Shown: positions 32,853 to 43,642, numbered from the stretch's first letter. The stretch is DNA of 49,006 nucleotides from Pseudomonas sp. K2I15 (GCF_002204795.1 NZ_NIXO01000049.1:1-49006), one strand, 5' to 3'. Notes: generated by a model not told the origin, from the letters alone. Program-made: numbers and translations.

Positions 32853-33072
32853 ACTTCGGCCCCTGCTCCAGATGCGCCTGGGTGCAATACCACTCCTGGC
32901 GCTGGCTCAAGGCTCGCTCCTGCGGCAGGTGAAGGCCGCAGTGGGCGCAACGAACCATCTGGATCGTGCCTGGTTCGCTGGGCCGCTGCTGTTTGGCGGC
33001 CGGGCTTTTGAATTTGCGCCAAAACCATACCGCGGCAGCAATAACGGCAATCCAGAACAGTAGACGAACCAT
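32839..33072 (-). CDS. PP0621-family small membrane-anchored protein
   Basis: The 77-residue product has one N-terminal membrane helix (MVRLLFWIAVIAAAVWFW). A basic linker leads to a small Cys/His cluster, CAHCGLHLP...WYCTQAHLEQ, that could hold zinc. From memory it matches the Pseudomonas PP0621 family next to bamD. The function is unknown. It overlaps the end of thiO by 14 bases in convergent orientation. Confidence 0.78.
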   Translation of the reverse strand: MVRLLFWIAVIAAAVWFWRKFKSPAAKQQRPSEPGTIQMVRCAHCGLHLPQERALSQRQEWYCTQAHLEQGPKSIQR

Positions 33073-33151
33073 GGTGGGCAGCTTCTCGACAAGGAATGAG
33101 GCAGTTTAGCCAAGGACGTGACAGGCGCACAGCGCAATTATGCTGCGCAAT

Positions 33152-33181
33152 AAAAAGGGAGCTCCGAGGAGCTCCCTTTTT
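33152..33181. terminator. Terminator of bamD
   Basis: AAAAAGGGAGCTCC pairs perfectly with GGAGCTCCCTTTTT, with a minimal loop. The A and T runs make it work both ways. It stands 16 bases after the bamD stop codon. Confidence 0.92.
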
Positions 33182-33197
33182 GCATCGCGGCGAACGA

Positions 33198-34223
33198 TCA
33201 GTCAAAAACACCGAACGTCATGTAGCTGAACCACGAGCGATCTTCGTTGTTGCCCAGGGCTTGAGGCCCTTGCTCTTCGATCAGGTCACCGTTTTCGTCA
33301 CGCGGCTTGAGGTCCGATGGAATCGAATCCTTGGCGTCCTGGTATTGCTTGATGATGTCCTGGTTGGCGCGGGTTTCGCCCGGCGGCAGCGGTGGACGGG
33401 ACTCAATCAGGCCCAGGGTGTATTTGCTCAGCCACGAACGGTTGTCGGCTTCAGCAACCTGCGGCACGAACTGGCCATCCACCAGGCTTGGGTGGTTCGG
33501 GTAGTTCAGCTTCAGGGTTTCCAGGCTGGTTGCAGCCAGGGCGTCCAGGTGCAGGCGCTGGTAAGCCTCGGTCATCACTGCCAGGCCGTCACCCACCGAT
33601 GGGGTTTCCTGGAAGTTCTCCACTACGTAGCGGCCACGGTTAGCGGCAGCGACATACGCCTGACGGGTCAGGTAGTAGTGGGCTACGTGGATCTCGTAGG
33701 AAGCCAGCAGGTTGCGCAGGTAGATCATGCGCTGCTTGGCGTCCGGCGCGTAGCGACTGTTGGGGTAGCGGCTGGTCAGCTGGGCGAACTCGTTGTAGGA
33801 GTCGCGGGCAGCGCCCGGGTCACGCTTGGTCATGTCCAGCGGCAGGAAGCGCGCCAGCAGGCCAACGTCCTGGTCAAACGAGGTCAGGCCCTTGAGGTAG
33901 TAGGCGTAGTCGACGTTCGGGTGTTGTGGGTGCAGGCGGATAAAACGCTCGGCGGCGGACTTGGCAGCTTCCGGCTCGGCGTTCTTGTAGTTGGCGTAGA
34001 TCAGCTCTAGCTGGGCCTGGTCGGCGTAGCGCCCGAACGGATACCGCGACTCCAGTGCCTTTAGCTTTGCCGTGGCGCTGGTGTAGCTGTGGTTGTTCAG
34101 GTCGGTCTGAGCTTGTTGGTACAGCTCGACCTCGCTCAGGTTTTCGTCGACGACTTCCTTTGTTGACGAGCAAGCAGCAGTCATGGCGAGGATGGCGATC
34201 AGCAGCAGGTGTTTCACTTGCAT
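33198..34223 (-). CDS. bamD: Outer-membrane assembly lipoprotein BamD
   Basis: The 341-residue lipoprotein is a part of the BAM complex that inserts beta-barrel proteins. It has a signal peptide with lipobox MTAAC (Cys18). TPR-type helices follow, including LYQQAQTDLNNHSYTSAT, YLKGLTSFDQDVGLL and SYNEFAQLTSRYPNSRYAPD. ATG 34223 is chosen because it starts the signal peptide (MQVKHLLLIAILAM). It is divergent from rluD, as in most gamma-proteobacteria. It is longer than the 245-residue E. coli form, with an extended acidic tail usual in pseudomonads. Confidence 0.95.
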   Translation of the reverse strand: MQVKHLLLIAILAMTAACSSTKEVVDENLSEVELYQQAQTDLNNHSYTSATAKLKALESRYPFGRYADQAQLELIYANYKNAEPEAAKSAAERFIRLHPQHPNVDYAYYLKGLTSFDQDVGLLARFLPLDMTKRDPGAARDSYNEFAQLTSRYPNSRYAPDAKQRMIYLRNLLASYEIHVAHYYLTRQAYVAAANRGRYVVENFQETPSVGDGLAVMTEAYQRLHLDALAATSLETLKLNYPNHPSLVDGQFVPQVAEADNRSWLSKYTLGLIESRPPLPPGETRANQDIIKQYQDAKDSIPSDLKPRDENGDLIEEQGPQALGNNEDRSWFSYMTFGVFD

Positions 34224-34270
34224 GGCGGCTTGCGTCCCTATGACGGCCGCTGTCTTGGGCGGGGCCGTCC

Positions 34271-34279
34271 TGTTATGAT
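34271..34279 (+). promoter_or_regulatory. Extended -10 promoter of rluD
   Basis: TGTTATGAT (34271-34279) fits an extended -10 box and is followed by GAGCGCCCC. The rluD start is 94 bases downstream. Confidence 0.45.
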
Positions 34280-34372
34280 GAGCGCCCCTTGGAAAGCCTC
34301 GGGGCAAAAGACGCCGTATTTAACCACAAGCGCGCAGCCGAAACCAAAGGCTGTGCCACGCCTAGTCTGAGC

Positions 34373-35335
34373 ATGTCCGATAAAATTGAACTTAGCGCAG
34401 AGGTGCCGTCCGAATTGGGCGGCCAACGCCTCGATCAAGTCGCCGCACAATTATTCGCTGAGCACTCGCGCTCGCGCCTTTCCGCCTGGATCAAAGACGG
34501 CCGCCTGACTGTGGATGGAGCGGTTATCCGCCCGCGAGACATAGTCCATGGTGGTGCGATTCTTGAGCTGACTGCCGAGCAGGAAGCCCAGGGAGAATGG
34601 ATCGCCCAGGACATTGAACTGGACATCGTCTATGAAGACGACGACATCCTGGTGATCAACAAGCCCGCAGGCCTGGTGGTTCACCCGGCAGCCGGGCACG
34701 CTGATGGCACCCTGCTCAATGCCTTGCTGCACCACGTGCCGGACATCATCAATGTCCCGCGCTGCGGCATCGTGCACCGCCTGGACAAGGACACCACCGG
34801 CCTTATGGTGGTGGCCAAGACCATTCAGGCGCAGACGCAGTTGGTCACACAACTGCAGAGCCGCAGCGTCAGCCGGATCTACGAATGCATCGTGATCGGC
34901 GTGGTAACCGCCGGTGGCAAAATCAATGCCCCGATTGGTCGCCACGGCCAGCAGCGCCAGCGCATGGCGGTGATGGAAGGCGGCAAACAAGCTGTCAGCC
35001 ACTACCGTGTGCTTGAGCGTTTTCGCTCCCACACCCACGTGCGGGTGAAGCTGGAAACCGGTCGTACCCACCAGATTCGGGTGCACATGGCGCACATCAA
35101 CTTCCCGTTGGTCGGAGATCCGGCCTACGGTGGCCGTTTCCGTATTCCGCCTGCGGCCAGTGCAACCATGGTTGATTCGTTGAAAACCTTCCCACGGCAG
35201 GCGCTGCATGCCCGCTTCCTGGAGCTGGATCATCCGACGAGCGGTAAGCGGATGAGCTGGGAATCGCCACTTCCAGACGATTTTGTCTGGTTGTTGTTGC
35301 TGCTCAAGCAGGATCGCGAGGCGTTTATCGGATGA
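34373..35335 (+). CDS. rluD: 23S rRNA pseudouridine synthase D
   Basis: The 320-residue enzyme makes the pseudouridines at 1911, 1915 and 1917 of 23S rRNA helix 69. An S4 RNA-binding domain (17-78, with RLDQVAAQLF) precedes the catalytic domain. The catalytic Asp138 is in GIVHRLDKDTTGLMVVAK. The end has RTHQIRVHMAHINFPLVGDP. ATG 34373 gives the MSDKIELSAEVP start. Its TGA overlaps the pgeF ATG, so the two are coupled. Confidence 0.95.
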   Translation: MSDKIELSAEVPSELGGQRLDQVAAQLFAEHSRSRLSAWIKDGRLTVDGAVIRPRDIVHGGAILELTAEQEAQGEWIAQDIELDIVYEDDDILVINKPAGLVVHPAAGHADGTLLNALLHHVPDIINVPRCGIVHRLDKDTTGLMVVAKTIQAQTQLVTQLQSRSVSRIYECIVIGVVTAGGKINAPIGRHGQQRQRMAVMEGGKQAVSHYRVLERFRSHTHVRVKLETGRTHQIRVHMAHINFPLVGDPAYGGRFRIPPAASATMVDSLKTFPRQALHARFLELDHPTSGKRMSWESPLPDDFVWLLLLLKQDREAFIG

Positions 35336-36057
35336 GTGACTGGCTGATTCCTGACTGGCCCGCGCCGGCCGGGGTGAAAGCCTGCGTTACCACCCGTGCG
35401 GGCGGCGTCAGTGTGGCGCCGTTCGACAGCTTCAATCTTGGTGATCATGTTGAGGACAGCCTCGACGCCGTCCTCGAAAACCGCCGTCGCCTCACCGATG
35501 CCTTCAATATTCAGCCGGCCTGGTTGCGTCAGGTTCACGGTGTCGTTGTGGTTGAGGCCGATCCTGGCCGAACTGCCGAAGCCGATGGCAGTTGGACCAG
35601 CACCCCAGGCATCGCCTGCACATCAATGACGGCAGATTGCCTGCCTGCCTTGTTTTGCAATCGTGCCGGCACCCGCGTCGCTGCGGCCCATGCCGGTTGG
35701 CGTGGCCTGGCGGCTGGTGTATTGGAGGCGACGTTTGAAAGTCTCGATACTGAACCGGGCGAAGTGCTGGTCTGGCTGGGCCCGGCCATTGGCCCGCAAG
35801 CCTTTGAAGTCGGCCCGGAAGTGCGTGAAGCCTTTCTGCAGCAACTTCCGGAAACGATTGCCGCGTTCGTCCCCAGTCAGACCCCGGGCAAGTTCATGGC
35901 TGACATTTATCAGCTGGCCCGCCTGCGTCTCGCAGCCCGCGGCGTCACTGCTGTGTACGGTGGTGGCTTGTGCACCGTGACCGATCCTCGCTTCTATTCC
36001 TACCGTCGCAGCCCGCGCACTGGTCGCTTTGCCTCCCTTATCTGGCTGGAACGCTAG
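35332..36057 (+). CDS. pgeF: Peptidoglycan editing factor PgeF (YfiH/LACC1 family)
   Basis: The 241-residue protein belongs to the multicopper-oxidase-like YfiH family. Members act on purine nucleosides, and PgeF prevents faulty amino acids in peptidoglycan. Metal-site parts are visible: QVHGVVVVE, TADCLPALFCN and AAHAGWRGLAAGV, followed by WLGPAIGPQAFEVG and DPRFYSYRR. It forms a two-gene unit with rluD. Confidence 0.92.
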   Translation: MSDWLIPDWPAPAGVKACVTTRAGGVSVAPFDSFNLGDHVEDSLDAVLENRRRLTDAFNIQPAWLRQVHGVVVVEADPGRTAEADGSWTSTPGIACTSMTADCLPALFCNRAGTRVAAAHAGWRGLAAGVLEATFESLDTEPGEVLVWLGPAIGPQAFEVGPEVREAFLQQLPETIAAFVPSQTPGKFMADIYQLARLRLAARGVTAVYGGGLCTVTDPRFYSYRRSPRTGRFASLIWLER

Positions 36058-36087
36058 ACTCTCCTGACCTGCGTCAAGTGCCGGCAG

Positions 36088-36116
36088 CTTGAATCTTCCA
36101 GAATCGACCACATCTA
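36088..36116 (+). promoter_or_regulatory. Sigma-32 heat-shock promoter of clpB
   Basis: CTTGAA (36088-36093) and CCACATCTA (36108-36116), 14 bases apart, match the RpoH consensus CTTGAA-N13/14-CCCCATNTA with one change. The clpB start lies 72 bases downstream. Confidence 0.82.
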
Positions 36117-36187
36117 TAGGGGTATCTGGCAGGTTTCTTCATTCAGGATGTTTTATAGCTCCGGCCTGCTCAAAAGGAAGGTGACTA

Positions 36188-38752
<2,565 letters not shown>

Positions 38753-38777
38753 GCCCAAGCGCCACAGCTATAAGAAG

Positions 38778-38805
38778 AGGCCCCGCATTGCGGGGCCTTT
38801 TTTTT
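38778..38805 (+). terminator. Terminator of clpB
   Basis: AGGCCCCGC pairs perfectly with GCGGGGCCT around ATT, ending in eight T. The rest of the 300-bp gap to the tRNA genes holds their promoter and no other gene that I can name. Confidence 0.93.
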
Positions 38806-38937
38806 CGATAGGGCGTTGAACTGTAAGGCAAAGGCTTGTAAAGTGCGCCCCGCAGCAACGTCAGCCCAACGGTTTCTTCTCCCCAAGGAGAAATCAGAAA
38901 CAAGCGCAAATCATTGTCTTAAAAGCAATTTAAAGGG

Positions 38938-38965
38938 TTGACAGGGTTTTTTAAGATTGTAGAAT
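38938..38965 (+). promoter_or_regulatory. Promoter of the tRNA cluster
   Basis: A consensus TTGACA (38938-38943) and TAGAAT (38960-38965), 16 bases apart, are followed by a GC-rich AGCGCGCCTC discriminator, the mark of stringently controlled stable RNA promoters. It lies 88 bases before the first tRNA. Confidence 0.85.
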
Positions 38966-39052
38966 AGCGCGCCTCAGAGGCACTAACGTAGCGATACGGA
39001 AGCGTTGAAGAGAAGGTAACAAGCAACAACGTAACACTTTGAAATATGTAGT

Positions 39053-39128
39053 TCCGTGATAGCTCAGTCGGTAGAGCAAATGACTGTTAATCATTGGGTC
39101 CCAGGTTCGAGTCCTGGTCACGGAGCCA
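39053..39128 (+). tRNA. tRNA-Asn (GTT)
   Basis: A 76-base cloverleaf with acceptor TCCGTGA/TCACGGA, anticodon GTT in CTGTTAA, T-loop GGTTCGAGTCC and an encoded CCA end. Confidence 0.97.
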
Positions 39129-39138
39129 ATTTCAAAAC

Positions 39139-39215
39139 CGGGGTATAGCGCAGTCCGGTAGCGCGCCTGCTTTGGGAGCAGGATGTCAGGAGTTCGAATC
39201 CCCTTACCCCGACCA
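39139..39215 (+). tRNA. tRNA-Pro (TGG), first copy
   Basis: A 77-base cloverleaf with acceptor CGGGGTA/TACCCCG, anticodon TGG in CTTTGGGAG and an encoded CCA end. It is identical to the copy at 39391. Confidence 0.97.
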
Positions 39216-39220
39216 TATTT

Positions 39221-39296
39221 GGGTCGTTAGCTCAGTTGGTAGAGCAGTTGGCTTTTAACCAATTGGTCGTAGGTTCGAATCCCACACGACCCACCA
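39221..39296 (+). tRNA. tRNA-Lys (TTT)
   Basis: A 76-base cloverleaf with acceptor GGGTCGT/ACGACCC, anticodon TTT in CTTTTAA and an encoded CCA end. It lies five bases after tRNA-Pro. Confidence 0.97.
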
Positions 39297-39360
39297 TTTT
39301 TGAGACCAGTTAACGCTGGAATCGAATCTTAAGATCAGAGGCCAAAAGCGCTGATCGAAG

Positions 39361-39388
39361 AAGGCGACTGAAAGGTCGCCTTTTTTTT
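39361..39388 (+). terminator. Terminator inside the tRNA cluster
   Basis: AAGGCGAC pairs perfectly with GTCGCCTT around a six-base loop and is followed by a long T run. It ends just two bases before the second tRNA-Pro. Confidence 0.88.
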
Positions 39389-39390
39389 AC

Positions 39391-39467
39391 CGGGGTATAG
39401 CGCAGTCCGGTAGCGCGCCTGCTTTGGGAGCAGGATGTCAGGAGTTCGAATCCCCTTACCCCGACCA
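39391..39467 (+). tRNA. tRNA-Pro (TGG), second copy
   Basis: This copy is base-for-base the same as the one at 39139. It begins two bases after the T run of a terminator, so a promoter cannot fit between. It would need read-through, or a promoter inside the 39297-39360 stretch with escape from the terminator. Confidence 0.96.
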
Positions 39468-39472
39468 TATTA

Positions 39473-39508
39473 AAAATCCTCGTATCGAAAGATACGGGGA
39501 TTTTTTTT
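39473..39508. terminator. Terminator of the tRNA cluster
   Basis: AAAATCC-T-CGTATC pairs with GATACG-G-GGATTTT around GAAA (one T-G pair), ending in eight T. Confidence 0.9.
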
Positions 39509-39538
39509 GCGCGAAAATCCTGGGCTCACCACAAAAAA

Positions 39539-39627
39539 TGTGGGAGCGGGCTTGCTCGCGAAAGCGGTGCTTCAGTGCCAGGTGTACTGACTGACACACC
39601 GCTTTCGCGAGCAAGCCCACTCCCACA
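39539..39627. repeat. REPIN, type TGTGGGAGCGGGCTTGC
   Basis: Arms of 31 bases (39539-39569 and 39597-39627) match with one mismatch around a 27-base loop. The core is GGGCTTGCTCGCGAAAGCGG. It lies between the tRNA cluster and ndh. Confidence 0.88.
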
Positions 39628-39656
39628 CTACCGGAGTCCCATCAGGGACCGTGTTA

Positions 39657-40955
39657 TCAGTGCAATTTAAGGCGCGGCTCAGTCCCTCGACCAATCTTGC
39701 TCCCCAGCATCAACATCGCAGTACGGAAGAAGCCATACAGCGCCATCTGGTGCATGCGGTACAGCGACACATAAAACATCCGCGCCAGCCAGCCTTCCAG
39801 CATTACGCTGCCCGTCAGGTTGCCCATCAAGTTACCCACAGCCGAAAAACGCGACAGCGAGATCAGCGAGCCGTAGTCGGTGTATTTGTACGACGGCAGA
39901 TCCTTGCCCTCGATCCGCAGTTTCAGCGATTTGGCCAGCAGCGACGCCTGCTGGTGCGCCGCCTGGGCACGTGGCGGCACATTGCGATCGGTGCCAGGTT
40001 GCGGGCAGGCCGCGCAGTCACCAAAGGCGAAGATGTTCTCGTCGCGGGTGGTTTGCAGGGTCGGCAGTACTTGCAGCTGGTTGATACGGTTGGTTTCCAG
40101 TCCGTCGATATCCTTGAGGAACCCTGGCGCACGAATCCCGGCGGCCCAGACCTTGAGGCTGGCCGGAATCACCTGGCCGCTGCTGGTGATCAGGGCGTCG
40201 GCAGTCACTTCACTTACCGCGGAGTTGGTCAGCACCGTCACCCCGAGTTTCTCCAGGGTTTTATGCACAGGCCCGCCAATGCGCTCCGGCAGGGCAGGCA
40301 AGACCCGTGGGCCGGCTTCGATCAGGGTGATGTGCATGTTTTCCGGCTTGATCTTGTCCAGGCCATAGGCTGCCAGCTCATGCGCAGCGTTATGCAGCTC
40401 GGCGGCCAGCTCCACACCGGTGGCACCGGCGCCGACGATGGCGACGCTGATCTGCTCCACCACATCCGTCTGCCCGGCATGGGCGCGCAGGTAGTGGTTG
40501 AGCAACTGTTGGTGGAAACGCTCGGCCTGCTTGCGGGTGTCGAGGAACAGGCAGTGCTGCGCCGCGCCCTCGGTGCCGAAGTCATTGGTGGTGCTGCCGA
40601 CCGCGATCACCAGGCTGTCGTAGCCCAGCACACGTGCGGGCACCAGTTCGCGGCCTTCTTCGTCGAGGGTGGCGGCCAGCTGGATTTTTTTCTGCTCACG
40701 ATCGAGCCCGCTCATGCGCCCCAGCTGGAACTCGAAGTGGTTCCATTTTGCCTGGGCAACATAATTGAGTTCGTCTTCCGAAGAGTTCAGCGAGCCGGCC
40801 GCCACTTCGTGGAGCAAGGGTTTCCAGATGTGGGTGAGGTTGGCGTCCACCAGCGTGATGCTGGCGGTGCCGGGCTTGCCCAGAGTCTTACCCAGGCGGG
40901 TAGCCAACTCCAGGCCGCCGGCGCCGCCGCCGACGATAATAATACGATGGGTCAT
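39657..40955 (-). CDS. ndh: Type II NADH dehydrogenase
   Basis: The 432-residue flavoenzyme passes electrons from NADH to quinone without pumping protons and sits on the inner membrane. The FAD motif IIIVGGGAGGLELATRLG is at the start, and the NADH motif IVGAGATGVELAAEL is near residue 165. FAFGDCAACP is the second FAD contact. The C-terminal amphipathic helices (MALYGFFRTAMLML) bind the membrane. ATG 40955 starts the FAD motif, and an upstream in-frame codon at 40970 adds five residues. It lies next to a DUF3094 gene. Confidence 0.94.
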   Translation of the reverse strand: MTHRIIIVGGGAGGLELATRLGKTLGKPGTASITLVDANLTHIWKPLLHEVAAGSLNSSEDELNYVAQAKWNHFEFQLGRMSGLDREQKKIQLAATLDEEGRELVPARVLGYDSLVIAVGSTTNDFGTEGAAQHCLFLDTRKQAERFHQQLLNHYLRAHAGQTDVVEQISVAIVGAGATGVELAAELHNAAHELAAYGLDKIKPENMHITLIEAGPRVLPALPERIGGPVHKTLEKLGVTVLTNSAVSEVTADALITSSGQVIPASLKVWAAGIRAPGFLKDIDGLETNRINQLQVLPTLQTTRDENIFAFGDCAACPQPGTDRNVPPRAQAAHQQASLLAKSLKLRIEGKDLPSYKYTDYGSLISLSRFSAVGNLMGNLTGSVMLEGWLARMFYVSLYRMHQMALYGFFRTAMLMLGSKIGRGTEPRLKLH

Positions 40956-41015
40956 GGGGATATCTCGCAAGGCTAAAAGAAATCGGTGCGGTTACCCGAG
41001 CGAGCGCAAGGCAGC

Positions 41016-41189
41016 TCATAGCGTCAGGTAACTCAAAAGGCGGCTCAGCAAACCCAGGCCGATCACCGCAACCAGCACCACGGCAAGGAGCAGCCACGGC
41101 CGGAAAGGCTTGCGCTCGACTTGGTTCTGGGACAGTTGCAGGTACTCTTCGACATGCTGTTGGTCGTCGGGGTTCAGGCGGCTGGTCAT
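41016..41189 (-). CDS. DUF3094-family small membrane protein
   Basis: Translating the minus strand from ATG 41189 gives a 57-residue product. It begins MTSRLNPDDQQHVEEYLQLS, a helical cytoplasmic part, followed by a basic VERKPFRPW and one membrane helix (LLLAVVLVAVIGLGLL). It ends YLTL. It matches, from memory, the DUF3094 family found in many gamma-proteobacteria, of unknown function. It lies 60 bases before ndh on the same strand and may share its transcript. Confidence 0.85.
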   Translation of the reverse strand: MTSRLNPDDQQHVEEYLQLSQNQVERKPFRPWLLLAVVLVAVIGLGLLSRLLSYLTL

Positions 41190-41278
41190 AAAGGCCTCGT
41201 CAGGTAGACGTTGCTAAAGGGCGCCACGTTACAGTCGTGGGATTGGCGGCATTGCCAGAAGCATAGTCGCCAACCCGA

Positions 41279-41908
41279 TCACAGGCTGATGCCCACATCA
41301 AACACTATGCTGCGGCCCAGATTGTTGCGCAAGAAGTCCGGAGCGTCCGGATGAGCGAACAATACGCGGGCAAACGTCGGGCCCACCAAGGACAACGAGC
41401 GCCAGCCCTGGCGCAGGTACTCGGTGGGCGGCGGGAAATGACTGTTGAGGTCTAGCACTTCGCGCTTGAGGCTGGCGAAGGCGATCAGGTCCAGCTCCCC
41501 CAGATCCATCCCGCGCTCTTTATAGTTGTGAGCCTTCTTGCGCAGGGTCGGCGCCAGGCGCAGCAGAAATTCGTGGGCGGGAATGCGCCGGGGTTTGGCT
41601 TCGCGGCGGACCAACTGGCTCAGGGAAAAGGCGCTGCGTCGACGCAACAGCTCGTCGCGCCACTCATCGTTCAGGCGACGGCCTTCGTCGAGTACGAAAA
41701 ACACCTCGAAACTGGCATCGCGAAACAGCACGTCCGGCGGCTCTTGCCCGGCGGCGTGGAACTCTTCGGCGCGGTAGGGCACGTTCAAGCCTTGCAACAG
41801 GCGCTGGCAGACCCAACGCTCACGCTCCCATTTGCGGGCATTGGACAGGAACGCGTTGGCTTGTTCGGCCGCTACGGTGAGCAGGCGCAAATAATCTGAG
41901 TCATCCAT
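41279..41908 (-). CDS. DUF1780-family protein
   Basis: The 209-residue soluble product matches the DUF1780 family, annotated as a putative endonuclease because of a restriction-enzyme-like fold. Visible segments are REEFHAAGQEPPDVLF-like (residues 47-62), FEVFFVLDEGRRLNDEW and RREAKPRRIPAHEFL. A DxxF-ExxxVLDEGR arrangement could be the metal site. The biochemical role is not shown. It is divergent from the 42011 gene. Confidence 0.8.
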   Translation of the reverse strand: MDDSDYLRLLTVAAEQANAFLSNARKWERERWVCQRLLQGLNVPYRAEEFHAAGQEPPDVLFRDASFEVFFVLDEGRRLNDEWRDELLRRRSAFSLSQLVRREAKPRRIPAHEFLLRLAPTLRKKAHNYKERGMDLGELDLIAFASLKREVLDLNSHFPPPTEYLRQGWRSLSLVGPTFARVLFAHPDAPDFLRNNLGRSIVFDVGISL

Positions 41909-42010
41909 GTCACCAGCTTAGCGTCCAAATGATGACCACAGGAAGTCCCGCGTCAAAAGGTCGGTGTAGACTGGCCACTCGACAGTTTCCCGGGCTAAGA
42001 GGTGTGTGCA

Positions 42011-42478
42011 GTGAAGTTTTTTGTGGTGCTGTTCTTGAGTCTTTTGCCCTTGTGGGCCCAGGCCCTCGAAGTGGGTGAGCGTGTTGCGCCCTGGACGCTG
42101 CTTGACCAGTTCGACCAGGCCTACACCCTGGATGACCAGGCGCAAACCTTGCTGGTAGCGCGCAGCATGGACGCGGCGAAAATCGTTGATGCCGCGCTGC
42201 AAGGCCAGCTCAAGGGTTATCTGGAGGCCCGGCACACGGTGTTTTTGGCCGATATCCAGCGCATGCCCCGGCTGATTGCGAAGATGTTCGCGGTGCCGGC
42301 CATGCAGGCCTACAACTATCGCGTGATGCTTGACCGCGATGCCCGTGTAACCCCGGGCTATCCGGCACCTGTGGATAAAGTGCTGTGGCTGCAACTGGAT
42401 CACGGGAAGTTGGTGGCGCAGCACGAGTACGACTCCGCCGCTGAACTGCGCCAGGCCCTGGAGCAGGTACAGCCGTGA
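42011..42478 (+). CDS. Secreted thioredoxin-fold-like protein without CxxC
   Basis: The 155-residue product has a signal peptide (VLFLSLLPLWAQA) and should be periplasmic. The mature part (EVGERVAPWTLLDQFDQAYT, then a helix and LLVARSMDAAKIVDAALQ) resembles the AhpC/TlpA start of thioredoxin-fold proteins, but no Cys pair is present, so a redox role is unlikely. GTG 42011 is chosen because AGAGG stands eight bases ahead. Its stop overlaps the start of the next gene (GTGA). Confidence 0.7.
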   Translation: MKFFVVLFLSLLPLWAQALEVGERVAPWTLLDQFDQAYTLDDQAQTLLVARSMDAAKIVDAALQGQLKGYLEARHTVFLADIQRMPRLIAKMFAVPAMQAYNYRVMLDRDARVTPGYPAPVDKVLWLQLDHGKLVAQHEYDSAAELRQALEQVQP

Positions 42479-43164
42479 TCAGCGCAGCGGTACTGGCGCC
42501 GGAAACCCTCAGCATCGGCTGGCTGCTGTACGCGCCGGTGGTGATGTGGGCGCTCCTGCGTTCGCCGTGGGTCGAGTTGTTTGCCGACCGGCGGCGCCAG
42601 CATTTGCTGTTTGGCACCGTATTCGCGCTGTTCATGTTGTGGTTGGTACGCCGGGATTTCGACACGGGCGTGTCCTATCACTTCATCGGCATGACCGCCG
42701 TGACCCTGCTGCTCGATTGGCCTCTGGCGATAGTGGGTGGCTTTGCCGCACAGCTCGGCCTGGTGCTGCTTGGCCGCCAGGACCTGGCTGCCGTGGGCAT
42801 CAACGGCATGCTGCTGATCCTGTTGCCGGTGCTGGTCACCGAAGGCTGCGCGCTGCTGGTGGAGCGTGCGAGGCCGCGTAATCCGTTTGTGTATATCTTC
42901 TGTTCGGGCTTTTTCGCGGCAGCGCTGTCGGCCTTGTTGTGCCTGCTGGCGGGCATGGGTTTGCTGTGGTTCGACGGCCGTTTCGCGATGCCGGAGTGGA
43001 TCGAGGATTTCGTCGGCTACTTATGGCTGATCATTTTCCCCGAGGCCTTTATCAACGGCATGGTGATCAGCGCCCTGGTGGTGTTTTGCCCGGAGTGGCT
43101 GGAGACGTTCAACCGTACCCGCTACCTCTCGGCGCCCTGGAAGGACGACGATCCACGGTCTTGA
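42475..43164 (+). CDS. CbiM-like ECF-transporter membrane protein
   Basis: The 229-residue integral membrane protein has six or seven hydrophobic segments. It resembles the COG3235 / energy-coupling-factor permease type: WALLRSPWVELFADRRRQHL, HFIGMTAVTLLLDWPLAIVG and GFFAAALSALLCL. No energising ATPase subunit is next to it, so metal uptake (cobalt or nickel) is only a guess. Translation starts at GTG 42475, coupled to the secreted gene upstream, which may be its partner. Confidence 0.68.
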   Translation: MISAAVLAPETLSIGWLLYAPVVMWALLRSPWVELFADRRRQHLLFGTVFALFMLWLVRRDFDTGVSYHFIGMTAVTLLLDWPLAIVGGFAAQLGLVLLGRQDLAAVGINGMLLILLPVLVTEGCALLVERARPRNPFVYIFCSGFFAAALSALLCLLAGMGLLWFDGRFAMPEWIEDFVGYLWLIIFPEAFINGMVISALVVFCPEWLETFNRTRYLSAPWKDDDPRS

Positions 43165-43229
43165 TCCAGGTCAAATCCTGAACACGTGAGTGGTCTCATG
43201 CTCTGCAAAACTTTCAGGAGCGCGCAATC

Positions 43230-43445
43230 ATGAGTGTGTACGAGTGGGCACGGCAGGAGTTACACAGAAGCCAGGACGCGGCGCAGGAAATCGGCTTTGA
43301 CCCGGGCTTGACCCTGCGCGCCATGCTCAGTGCGGTGGTGCAGCAGAGCAAGGGCGTGCGCAGTTTTGAAGACCTGGCCGACGAGCTGCAATACCTTGCA
43401 GAGAATCTCGATGACCAGCAGGACTATGGCTTTATGCGGCCTTAG
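43230..43445 (+). CDS. Small conserved helical protein
   Basis: The 71-residue acidic product starts MSVYEWARQELHRSQDAAQE and continues FEDLADELQYLAENLDDQQD. No signal or membrane segment is present. I cannot name the family. GGAGCGCG at 43216-43223 lies before the ATG. Its stop overlaps the convergent yacG by four bases. Confidence 0.65.
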   Translation: MSVYEWARQELHRSQDAAQEIGFDPGLTLRAMLSAVVQQSKGVRSFEDLADELQYLAENLDDQQDYGFMRP

Positions 43446-43642
43446 TGTTTGGGCTGAAAGTCTTCGGAGAACAGTTCGTCTTCGGCGTCCGGGCTGACCG
43501 GGATCTTGTGTTCTTCCGACGCCCAGGCGCCCAGGTCGATCAGTTTGCAACGGTCCGAGCAGAACGGGCGGTTGGGGTTGTTCGCTTTCCATTCCACGGG
43601 TGCGCCGCAGGTTGGGCATTCGACGGTCAAGGGTTGGCTCAT
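43442..43642 (-). CDS. yacG: DNA gyrase inhibitor YacG
   Basis: The 66-residue zinc-finger protein binds GyrB. Its four-Cys site is CPTCGAPVEW and FCSDRCKLIDLG, followed by an acidic C-terminal tail (DAEDELFSEDF). It overlaps coaE by four bases (ATGA) and is the third gene of a coaE-centred series that starts with pilC. Confidence 0.95.
   Translation of the reverse strand: MSQPLTVECPTCGAPVEWKANNPNRPFCSDRCKLIDLGAWASEEHKIPVSPDAEDELFSEDFQPKH

Noticed and set aside
39651..40976. A 441-residue open frame antisense to ndh
   Set aside because: Its composition is dominated by Gly, Gln and Val, it covers nearly exactly the sense gene and it has no ribosome site.
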